Positions 57,022 through 64,000 of a stretch of 64,000 nucleotides of DNA are shown here, in pieces. The position numbers and the translations under genes were made by a program. The notes under the pieces are model-generated. The model saw only the letters and a list, made by a program, of their open reading frames with translations. It had not been told where the DNA came from and made no database searches. The DNA comes from Novosphingobium sp. (lineage in GTDB: Bacteria > Pseudomonadota > Alphaproteobacteria > Sphingomonadales > Sphingomonadaceae): contig JACKKY010000002.1 of assembly GCA_024236175.1 (NCBI GenBank), forward strand, positions 248,001 through 312,000, read 5' to 3'. The first letter of the stretch is position 1. Every line of letters starts with the position of its first letter.

Positions 57022-58146
57022 ATGGCGGTCGAAGCCGATTTCTATGAATTGCTGGAAGTTGACCGGACCGCGGACGACAAGACCATCAAGTCCGCGTACC
57101 GCAAGCTCGCCATGCGCTATCATCCGGACAAGAACCCGGGTTGCGCCGAATCCGAAGCCAAGTTCAAGTCCATCAGCCAGGCCTATGATTGCCTGAAGGA
57201 CCCGCAAAAACGCGCCGCCTATGATCGTTTCGGCCACGCGGCCTTCGAAAACGGCGGCATGGGCGGCGGAGCGAACGCCGGGTTCACCGACATCGGCGAC
57301 ATTTTCGAATCGATTTTCGGCAGCGCCTTCGGTTCCGGCGGCGGCCGACAGCAACCGCGGCGCGGCGCGGACCTGCGCTACGACATGGAGATCAGCCTGG
57401 ACGAGGCGTTCCTCGGCAAGCAGGCCAAGATCGACGTGGAAGTCTCCCAGACTTGCGATCCCTGTGGCGGCTCCGGTGCGGAACCGGGCACGGGCACCCG
57501 CGGCTGCACACTGTGCGGCGGCCACGGCAAGGTCCGTTCGCAACAGGGTTTCTTCATGGTGGAGCGGACATGCCCGACCTGCCATGGCCGCGGTGAGGTG
57601 CTCGAACATCCCTGTCGGGCCTGTCGCGGTGAAGGCCGTGTCGATCGCCCCCAGTCGCTTGATGTCAATGTTCCACCGGGAGTCGATTCCGGCACGCGTA
57701 TCCGCCTGTCCGGGAAAGGCGAGGCGGGGCCTTTCGGAGCTCCACCGGGCGATCTCTACATCTTCATCCACGTCCGTCGCCATGCGATGTTCGAGCGCGA
57801 GGGAACGATGCTGTTCACGCGCGTTCCGATCAGCTTCACGACGGCTGCGCTCGGCGGCGAGATAGAAATCCCCGGCCTCGAAGGCGCGCGCCACAAGATC
57901 GATATTCCGGCCGGCATCCAGTCCGGCAAGCAGCTCAGGAAGCGCGGTGCAGGCATGCCTGTCCTGCAAGGCAAGGGGCGTGGCGATCTCGTCATCGAGA
58001 TCGCGGTCGAAACTCCTACCAAGCTGTCATCCCGGCAGAAGGAATTGCTGCGCGAACTGCAGGCGACCGAAACCGGCGAGGAGTGCCCACAGTCTAAGGG
58101 CTTCTTCGAAAAGGTGAAGGACGCCTGGAGCGACCTGACCGAGTGA
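57022..58146 (+). CDS. dnaJ: chaperone protein DnaJ (Hsp40)
   Basis: Co-chaperone that delivers substrates to DnaK. It is 374 residues, with a J domain carrying HPD (MRYHPDKNPGC), a Gly/Phe-rich linker, four CxxCxGxG zinc motifs (CDPCGGSG, CTLCGGHG, CPTCHGRG, CRACRGEG) and C-terminal substrate domains. It starts at ATG 57022. It is convergent with the patatin gene with 32 bp between. Confidence 0.98.
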   Translation: MAVEADFYELLEVDRTADDKTIKSAYRKLAMRYHPDKNPGCAESEAKFKSISQAYDCLKDPQKRAAYDRFGHAAFENGGMGGGANAGFTDIGDIFESIFGSAFGSGGGRQQPRRGADLRYDMEISLDEAFLGKQAKIDVEVSQTCDPCGGSGAEPGTGTRGCTLCGGHGKVRSQQGFFMVERTCPTCHGRGEVLEHPCRACRGEGRVDRPQSLDVNVPPGVDSGTRIRLSGKGEAGPFGAPPGDLYIFIHVRRHAMFEREGTMLFTRVPISFTTAALGGEIEIPGLEGARHKIDIPAGIQSGKQLRKRGAGMPVLQGKGRGDLVIEIAVETPTKLSSRQKELLRELQATETGEECPQSKGFFEKVKDAWSDLTE

Positions 58147-58178
58147 CACGGCGGTCGCGTGGCTGCACCGGGCAGCGG

Positions 58179-60503
58179 TCAACCGATATCCAGGACTTCC
58201 TTGCGTATCCCGTTGACCAATGAGGGATCAGCAGTGAGCTGCCCTTCTTCCTCGTCGAGTACCGCCAGGAAAGCTTCGCGCTTGAAGGCCTGCAATTCAT
58301 CCGACGCCATGGTGGCGTTGTCGGGCAATGTCGAGGCGACGAGGTCGATCATTCGCTCGACGCCGTGCAGCCGGCCCCAGAGATAGTCGTTCTCGCGATA
58401 GGCGCGGCTGAAGAAGGCTCCGAAATTGTAGAATTCGACGCCGCGTAGCGTGTCATGTGTTCCGCCGGACCTGATGGAACGGGCATCGTCCGGCGAAATG
58501 CGGTCGACCTTTACGGGATCGAACTCGGTGTGTTCCTCGCCCCGCAGCAGCGGCAGCGTGATCGTGTCGTAGAAAGGAAACCCCAGATAGCTCAGCAAGG
58601 TGTGGCGGCGCAGCGCCTGTGGCATGTCCGCCATTGCGGATGCCAGCATCGTGTCGACCAACAGGTCGGTCTCGCGCAATCTGCGTCGTTCCGCGATTCC
58701 GGCCAGAACCGCACCAGGGTCCTCCAGCACTGTTGCGGCAAGATCGGGAAAATCGGCGCCGAGAGAGTCCGAGGCTTCCCGGTCGATATAGAGTGAAAGC
58801 GCTCCGTAGACCGCGTCGCGGGCAGTGTCGCGCGCCTCGTCCGACACATCCTCGCCACCATCCCAGTCCTGGGTGAGGCGGCGGGCAAGCAGGCGAAGCC
58901 GGCGAATGCGAAAGGCGAGGTCATGATCGCGGAAGAATTCTGCCGCTTCCTTCGAGGCCCCGCCGCGCGACGCGGCCAGGCGATCGAGCCCCTCGCGCGC
59001 CAGATGGGCCTTCAGATGCTGCGCAATAAATTGCCGCGGGAACTGGTCCAGCGACGGAGCGGCACTGCTCACGAGGCCGGCCAATCGATCGACTATCCCG
59101 GTGAACTTGACCTGTGCGTAACCCCGGTAGGCAAACCCTGCCTGCTGTGCTGCCGCCTGCTGGGCTTTTGCACGCCAGGCAGACAGGCGCTTCACCGTCG
59201 GCCGGTCCAGGAACAGCGTCCTGCCGAACAGACGTTCGACGCTGTCCTCGACTTCCGGACGGAGCGCCTTCACGATGGAGCGCAAGGTCAGCATTTCCTG
59301 CGACTGGCGCTCAAGCACTTCCAGGTTGTCGCGGACCGGCTGTTCGCGCGGAATCGATGACAGCGAACCGAAGATGACCGAGAAAAAGCCCGGAGCACGC
59401 GGGTCATTTCGCATGATGCCGCCGATCCGGTCCGGCCTGGGGTCGATATAAACGAACCGACGATCAACTTCGCGATGGGCCGGCCTGTCGGCCAGCACAG
59501 TGATGGCATCGGCGAAAGGTGCGTTGACCAGCACCGATCCATCGATCAGCGAAACGCCCTCGACTTCTCCTCGCGACACATGTTCAGGCATGATGCGCTT
59601 GAAGAACTGATCGCGCGATCCCCAGTCCTGCCCGTGTTCGGCAGCAAGCGCGTCGATCTCCATGGGCTGAAGCGCCGGGAACGCGCCGGGAAAGCTGGCC
59701 GTCGCCCGCGCCGCGAAAACCAGTTCGTACGGCGAGGCCAGCGACTGCCCGCCAACCGCCGGGGCAGGAGCTCGAAAGCCGATCGACAGGCGATGCTCGC
59801 TTTCCTGGACGACCGGCGGGCTATGCAGTCGCAGCGTTTCGAGATGTCCCTTGAAGTCGGTTGCCGTCACGAACAGGTCGAGCGGGTGTCCGGCCGGCAG
59901 CAGGGGCTTGCTCGCGCCGGAATCCTTCATCGCGCTGAGCGCCTCCGAGATCAGCTTCGAGAAGCCGAGCCCGTCGAAAGGCGGCTCGAACCAGCGGGAG
60001 CGGATCAGCCGCGAGAGCTTGCTGCGCACCTCATGCCGCGTCTCGGGCGCGACGCTGTCCGAAATGGCGTTGCCCGGGCGTGTGAGCAGGAACCAGACGA
60101 TCGGCATTGCCCAGAACTTGGCGAACCTGGACCACGGACGCGCCTTCGGATCGAGCAGCACGTCGACATCGGCGCGATCGAGCCACAGCTGGGTCAGCGG
60201 CTCCAGAGACTGGCCGGAATGGATCGCCTGAGCGAGGAATACTCCGTTTATCCCCCCGGCGCTGGCACCAGTAACAATATCCGTAAGAACGCGCAGCCGC
60301 ACGCCGTGGCGTTCTTCGAGTGCACGCAGGAGACGGACGTAGACGGCATCCGTTCCCTCGAGTTGCTCTTCACCTGCCCAGTAGGCCCGGCTCGCCCTTA
60401 CAAGCTTCCACAACTCCTTGGTGACGCCGTGCATGTAGACGGCAAGGCTGATGCCGCCGTAGCAGACGAGCGCGATCCGCAATTCCTTCTGGCGCATGGG
60501 CAT
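58179..60503 (-). CDS. patatin-like phospholipase family protein
   Basis: A 774-residue patatin-related protein, much larger than a single patatin domain. The N-terminal oxyanion region is CYGGISLAVYMHG, the nucleophile is Ser81 in TGASAGG, and the catalytic Asp is probably in SLIDGSVLVNAPF. The C-terminal half (about residues 380-774) is helical and fits the DUF3376-type patatin-related family. Predicted lipid acyl hydrolase; no signal peptide. Start ATG 60503, or ATG 60497 two codons later. Confidence 0.88.
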   Translation of the reverse strand: MPMRQKELRIALVCYGGISLAVYMHGVTKELWKLVRASRAYWAGEEQLEGTDAVYVRLLRALEERHGVRLRVLTDIVTGASAGGINGVFLAQAIHSGQSLEPLTQLWLDRADVDVLLDPKARPWSRFAKFWAMPIVWFLLTRPGNAISDSVAPETRHEVRSKLSRLIRSRWFEPPFDGLGFSKLISEALSAMKDSGASKPLLPAGHPLDLFVTATDFKGHLETLRLHSPPVVQESEHRLSIGFRAPAPAVGGQSLASPYELVFAARATASFPGAFPALQPMEIDALAAEHGQDWGSRDQFFKRIMPEHVSRGEVEGVSLIDGSVLVNAPFADAITVLADRPAHREVDRRFVYIDPRPDRIGGIMRNDPRAPGFFSVIFGSLSSIPREQPVRDNLEVLERQSQEMLTLRSIVKALRPEVEDSVERLFGRTLFLDRPTVKRLSAWRAKAQQAAAQQAGFAYRGYAQVKFTGIVDRLAGLVSSAAPSLDQFPRQFIAQHLKAHLAREGLDRLAASRGGASKEAAEFFRDHDLAFRIRRLRLLARRLTQDWDGGEDVSDEARDTARDAVYGALSLYIDREASDSLGADFPDLAATVLEDPGAVLAGIAERRRLRETDLLVDTMLASAMADMPQALRRHTLLSYLGFPFYDTITLPLLRGEEHTEFDPVKVDRISPDDARSIRSGGTHDTLRGVEFYNFGAFFSRAYRENDYLWGRLHGVERMIDLVASTLPDNATMASDELQAFKREAFLAVLDEEEGQLTADPSLVNGIRKEVLDIG

Positions 60504-60650
60504 GGGATGGCAGAGCTTGGCCCGGATCGCCAGCCTCTATCGCAAAAGCGATAAATTGCCGCGCGCCATCGCCCCGGCGGCATCGGCTTGAGGACCAGTG
60601 GTCAGCGGACCGACCGACGCTATCCTGTCGTTACTTTCCCGGAGGTGAGC

Positions 60651-61256
60651 ATGGCACGGATCGAAACGACGGAACGATTACGCGAGATCATTACCGACTA
60701 CGGACCACGTGGCGCTGCCAAGATTCGCGATCATATCTGCGAGCAGGGAATCGCTTTTGTCCGGCGCAGCCCCTTCCTGATGATGGCGACTTTTGGCGAC
60801 TACGGCATCGAAGTCAGCCAGAAGGGCGACCACCCGGGGTTCGTTGAAATCGTCGACGAAAGGACGCTTCTGATTCCTGAGCGGACCGGCAATCACCTTG
60901 CCATCGGCCTTACCAACATCCTGCGCGATCCGCGTATCGGGTTGGCAATGATCCGGCCCGCGACCGACGAGGTTCTGCGTATATCGGGGCACGCGACCCT
61001 GCTGGACGATGCCGACGTCTGCGAGCGCCTGTCCGCGGGCGGCAAGCCGGCCGTTCTCATCATCAAGGTCGAAGTCGACCGCGCAGCGTTTCACTGTGTC
61101 CGCTCGGCCCGGCGTGCAAAACTGTGGGAACCGGAAAGCTGGGATGCGCCGACGCGGATATCCTTCGGCAGGATCTATGCCGATGCGCTCAGCCAACCGG
61201 AGCTTGAAGAGCAGTTCAACCGCTTTGCGGAAGAGAGCGATTCCAATCTCTACTGA
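60651..61256 (+). CDS. pyridoxamine 5'-phosphate oxidase family flavoprotein
   Basis: A 201-residue split-barrel FMN-binding protein. The N-terminal AFVRRSPFLMMATFGDYG, then GFVEIVDERTLLIPERTGN and LAIGLTNILRDPRIGL match the MSMEG_1061-like PPOX subfamily. The actual substrate is unknown. ATG 60651 follows GGAGGTG. It diverges from the patatin gene and precedes radA. Confidence 0.87.
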   Translation: MARIETTERLREIITDYGPRGAAKIRDHICEQGIAFVRRSPFLMMATFGDYGIEVSQKGDHPGFVEIVDERTLLIPERTGNHLAIGLTNILRDPRIGLAMIRPATDEVLRISGHATLLDDADVCERLSAGGKPAVLIIKVEVDRAAFHCVRSARRAKLWEPESWDAPTRISFGRIYADALSQPELEEQFNRFAEESDSNLY

Positions 61257-61302
61257 CCTATCGGGCCTTGTGTTCCCAATATGTTCCTCCTAGAGGCAAG
61301 GT

Positions 61303-62664
61303 ATGGCAAAACCCAAGCGCCGATACGTATGCCAGGCCTGCGGAAGCGTCGCCAACCGCTGGCAAGGTCAATGCGCCGACTGCGGCGAGTGGAACTCACT
61401 GGCCGAGGAAGCTCCGCAGACGGTCTTTTCGGCGAAGCACGATCTGTCTTCGGGCGGACGGGCAATAGCTTTCGAACCGCTCAACGCCCCCGGCGAAAGC
61501 CTTGCGCGGCGCACCACCGGCCTCGCCGAGTTCGACCGGGCGCTGGGCGGTGGTCTCGTGCCCGGATCGGCGATCCTGATGGGAGGCGATCCCGGCATCG
61601 GCAAGTCGACATTATTGCTCCAGGCTGCGGCGCACATCGCCCAGGCCGGAAACGAGGCTGTCTACGTGAGCGGTGAGGAAGCCGCAGGCCAGGTCCGCCT
61701 GCGCGCGGAACGGCTCGGCCTTTCCAGCGCTCCGATCCGGTTGGCAGCCGCGACGTCGGTGCGTGACATCCTTACGACGCTGGGCGGTATGGACGCGCCC
61801 CGACTGCTTGTGATCGATTCCATCCAGACCATGCACTCCGACCAGATCGAAGGTGCGCCGGGGACTGTCAGCCAGGTGCGCGGCTGCGCGTTTGAACTGA
61901 TCCGCTACGCCAAAGAAAATGGCGTAGCCCTCGTGCTGATCGGCCATGTCACCAAGGACGGAGCAATCGCCGGTCCCCGCGTTCTGGAACACATGGTCGA
62001 CGTGGTGATGAGCTTCGAAGGCGAACGCAGCCATCAATACCGGATCCTGCGCTCCCTCAAGAACCGCTTTGGTCCGGTAGACGAGATCGGCGTTTTCGCC
62101 ATGGCCGGGCAGGGCCTGGAAGAAGTCGCCAATCCGTCGATGCTGTTCCTGTCGGGGCGCGACGACCCGGTCGCTGGAAGCGCGGTGTTTCCGGCAGTCG
62201 AGGGAACCAGGCCGGTGCTGGTCGAAATCCAGGCGCTGATTGTCAGGTTGGCAAGCGGAGCCACGCCGCGGCGTGCGGTGGTGGGCTGGGACAGCGGCAG
62301 GCTGGCCATGCTGCTGGCCGTGCTGGAAGCGCGCTGCGGGCTCAATTTCTCCAGCGCGGAAGTCTATCTCAATGTCGCCGGCGGCTATCGCCTGGCGGAT
62401 CCGGCGGCGGACCTGGCCGTTGCCGCTGCTCTTGTTTCCGCGCTGTCGGACAAGCCACTGCCTGCAAAGGCGGTCTGGTTCGGCGAAATATCGCTCGCTG
62501 GAGAGATCCGTCCCGTCGCGCATGCCACCATTCGCCAGCGAGAGTCGGCGAAGCTCGGTTTCGACATCGCCTATGGCCCGCCGGGGGGCGCAATTGGTGA
62601 ATCCGGCATGCACTATAACGAAGTGCAAATGCTGCCAAATCTCGTTGACCGCATTCTTTCGTGA
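61303..62664 (+). CDS. radA: DNA repair protein RadA/Sms
   Basis: RecA-like DnaB-type helicase that drives branch migration in recombination. It is 453 residues, with an N-terminal C4 zinc finger (CQACG with CADCG), Walker A GGDPGIGKST, the RadA motif LKNRFG and a C-terminal Lon-protease-like domain. It is followed after 18 bp by cvpA. Confidence 0.98.
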   Translation: MAKPKRRYVCQACGSVANRWQGQCADCGEWNSLAEEAPQTVFSAKHDLSSGGRAIAFEPLNAPGESLARRTTGLAEFDRALGGGLVPGSAILMGGDPGIGKSTLLLQAAAHIAQAGNEAVYVSGEEAAGQVRLRAERLGLSSAPIRLAAATSVRDILTTLGGMDAPRLLVIDSIQTMHSDQIEGAPGTVSQVRGCAFELIRYAKENGVALVLIGHVTKDGAIAGPRVLEHMVDVVMSFEGERSHQYRILRSLKNRFGPVDEIGVFAMAGQGLEEVANPSMLFLSGRDDPVAGSAVFPAVEGTRPVLVEIQALIVRLASGATPRRAVVGWDSGRLAMLLAVLEARCGLNFSSAEVYLNVAGGYRLADPAADLAVAAALVSALSDKPLPAKAVWFGEISLAGEIRPVAHATIRQRESAKLGFDIAYGPPGGAIGESGMHYNEVQMLPNLVDRILS

Positions 62665-62682
62665 CCCTAGTTTCCCGCCGCA

Positions 62683-63213
62683 ATGACAGGTTTCGATATC
62701 GCGGTTCTGTTTGTGATTGGCTTCGGCGCGATCACCGGTTTCGTGCGCGGTTTTGTCGAGGAATTCCTGGCCCTGATGGCCTGGGTCTTCTCGCTGTTCG
62801 CGATCCGCTATCTGCATGAACCGGTTACCCAGTTCTTCCTACCCAGCATGGGCAATGGCTCCGGCGCGGCCGTGCTTGCGTTCGCCTTGCTGCTGCTCGT
62901 GCCCTACGCGGCATTCAAGCTGATCGCGAATTGGGCCGGCAACAAGAGCCGCAACTCGATCCTTGGTCCGATCGATCGGGTGCTCGGGTTCGGGTTCGGC
63001 TCACTCAAGGGCATGATCATCGTCGTTCTGGCCTTTTCGATCCTGGTGCTCGGCTTCGACGTCACCTGGGGACCGGGCGGCAGGCCAAGCTGGATCACCC
63101 AGGCGCGTACCTACCCCTTTGTGAATGCCGCGAGCGAGGCACTTGTCACCATGATCGCCGAGCGTCGGCAGGGTGCTGCCCAGGCGGAGGCCGCCCGGGC
63201 CGCACCCAAATAG
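62683..63213 (+). CDS. CvpA family membrane protein
   Basis: A 176-residue inner-membrane protein with four hydrophobic segments. The start DIAVLFVIGFGAITGFVRGF and the RNSILGPIDRVLGFGFGSLKG loop are typical of CvpA, linked to colicin V production/purine regulation in E. coli. The role here is unknown. It is placed directly after radA and 6 bp before the IscU-like gene. Confidence 0.9.
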   Translation: MTGFDIAVLFVIGFGAITGFVRGFVEEFLALMAWVFSLFAIRYLHEPVTQFFLPSMGNGSGAAVLAFALLLLVPYAAFKLIANWAGNKSRNSILGPIDRVLGFGFGSLKGMIIVVLAFSILVLGFDVTWGPGGRPSWITQARTYPFVNAASEALVTMIAERRQGAAQAEAARAAPK

Positions 63214-63219
63214 TCGTCC

Positions 63220-63606
63220 GTGTCGGCGACCAAGCTCTACACGCCGCAAGTGCTTGGGCTTGCGACCAGCCTATCCTCCTACCCCTGGGATGAGACCCTG
63301 CCGTTGCGAAGCTCGGCGCGCTCGAAGAGCTGCGGCAGCACCATCGAGCTTGCATTGGCAACGGATGAATCCGGGAGAATCGAGCGGGTCGCGGTGAAAT
63401 CGCAGGCCTGCGCGATCGGGCAGGCCGCCGCCGCCATTTTCGCGAGTGCCGCCAAAGGCCGCAGTGCTGAGGAAATCGGGGAAGCCAGTGAGGCGATCGA
63501 GGACTGGCTTGCCGGCAGGCGCGAGCGGCCGGACTGGCCCGGACCGAAGCGACCGACGCTGCGCGGGACTATCCTGCGCGCCACGGCGCGATCCCTGCTA
63601 GCCTGA
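63220..63606 (+). CDS. IscU/NifU-N-like protein lacking canonical cluster ligands
   Basis: A 128-residue protein with an IscU-type fold pattern: KSCGSTIELALATDE and VKSQACAIGQAAAAIF correspond to the first and second Cys motifs of IscU. Only those two Cys are present. The third scaffold Cys is absent, and the Asp that normally follows CysGly is Ser. It may be a variant scaffold or carrier. GTG start 6 bp after cvpA. Confidence 0.8.
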   Translation: MSATKLYTPQVLGLATSLSSYPWDETLPLRSSARSKSCGSTIELALATDESGRIERVAVKSQACAIGQAAAAIFASAAKGRSAEEIGEASEAIEDWLAGRRERPDWPGPKRPTLRGTILRATARSLLA

Positions 63607-63681
63607 ACGCGGCGCGAGAGCTTCTTCCATCCAGCTGATTGCGCCGCTACAGGGGCGTCAATCGAGAAACGGGGAGAATTC

Positions 63682-64000
63682 ATGTCCGACGTCGCACAGC
63701 ATCCCGCAGGACCGAACCCACCGCATCGGACATCCGCCTGTTATCGCGGCGTCTTCCGCCGGCACCGCCTTCGAATGGTACGACTTCTTCATCTACGGCA
63801 CGCTGGCGAGCCTGATCGGCGGCTTTTCCCCGCCGGCAACGAAACCCTGCAGACCTTGCTGGTCTGGGCCGGTTTCGCCGTAGGCTTCGGCTTCCGGCCT
63901 TTGGGCGCTATCCTGTTCGGCTTCCTGGGCGACAAGCTCGGACGCAAATACACCTTCCTCGTCACCGTCACCCTTATGGGTATCGCCACGGCAGGGGTCG
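63682..64000 (+). pseudogene. MHS-family MFS transporter with compensating frameshifts (partial, runs off right edge)
   Basis: Frame 1 opens at ATG 63682 (GGGGAG upstream) and ends in TLLVWAGFAVGFGFRPLG and LGDKLGRKYTFL, typical of metabolite:H+ symporters. Between them the conserved VIAASSAGTAFEWYDFF-IYGTLASLIGG stretch lies in another frame. Restoring one base near 63710, 63737 and 63825 gives a continuous family sequence, so three single-base losses add up to return to frame. Either a decayed gene or sequence errors; as read, the first membrane helix is destroyed. Confidence 0.7.

Overview
The window is a gene-dense, high-GC chromosomal segment of an alphaproteobacterium, most likely order Sphingomonadales (Erythrobacteraceae/Sphingomonadaceae-like). 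That placement is an inference from gene content and order: yqeY-dnaG-rpoD, rpiB-glyA-nrdR, hemW-rdgB-rph facing hrcA-grpE, a small gene between carA and carB, and P450, SDR, SnoaL and sterol-desaturase-like genes scattered among housekeeping genes. I see no rRNA, tRNA, CRISPR array, insertion sequence or prophage.

Layout. 1-5.5 kb: miaA (cut by the left edge) diverging from serB, an inverted-repeat element, an MsrQ-like haem membrane protein, purL and a metallo-beta-lactamase-fold hydrolase. 5.5-7.8 kb: the most unusual part. A [2Fe-2S] ferredoxin fused to a ferritin-like domain, a second stand-alone ferritin-like protein and an orphan fixX lie behind a near-consensus sigma-54 (-24/-12) promoter with a NifA-type TGT-N10-ACA site about 100 bp upstream. 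7.9-15 kb: xseB, ispA, coaD, a periplasmic cyclophilin, then queA and tgt separated by a hydrolase and an inverted P450. 15-18.3 kb: accessory sterol-desaturase-like hydroxylase, a second P450 and an SDR. 18.4-29 kb: solo mreB, rpsD, trmJ-like, nrdR, a small membrane protein, glyA, rpiB, rpoD, dnaG and yqeY, all on the minus strand. 28.4-37.4 kb: carA, a hypothetical gene, carB, greA, a DUF4170 gene, a four-gene YqjD/YqjE-like membrane operon and eno.

37.5-50.3 kb: SnoaL-like, VOC-like and NYN-LOTUS genes, parE, an LppC-like lipoprotein diverging from rsmI-yraN-gshB, a PAS-PAS-GGDEF-EAL protein, then xerC, hemW, rdgB and rph. 50.4-58.1 kb: a complete DnaK chaperone set (hrcA-grpE, dnaK, dnaJ) interrupted by an SDR, two paralogous glycine-zipper lipoproteins, a HEMTH putative metalloprotein and a PCuAC copper chaperone. 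dnaK has a good alphaproteobacterial RpoH promoter, and the dnaJ ribosome-binding site lies inside a hairpin. 58.2-64 kb: a patatin-like phospholipase, a PPOX-family flavoprotein, radA, cvpA, an IscU-like protein lacking key ligands, and a frameshifted MHS-type transporter running off the right edge.

Functionally the segment is mostly core information processing, tRNA modification (miaA, queA, tgt, trmJ), nucleotide synthesis (purL, carAB), and protein quality control. The apparent nitrogen-fixation-type regulation of the ferredoxin/ferritin/FixX unit stands out, because no nif or fixABC genes lie in the window.
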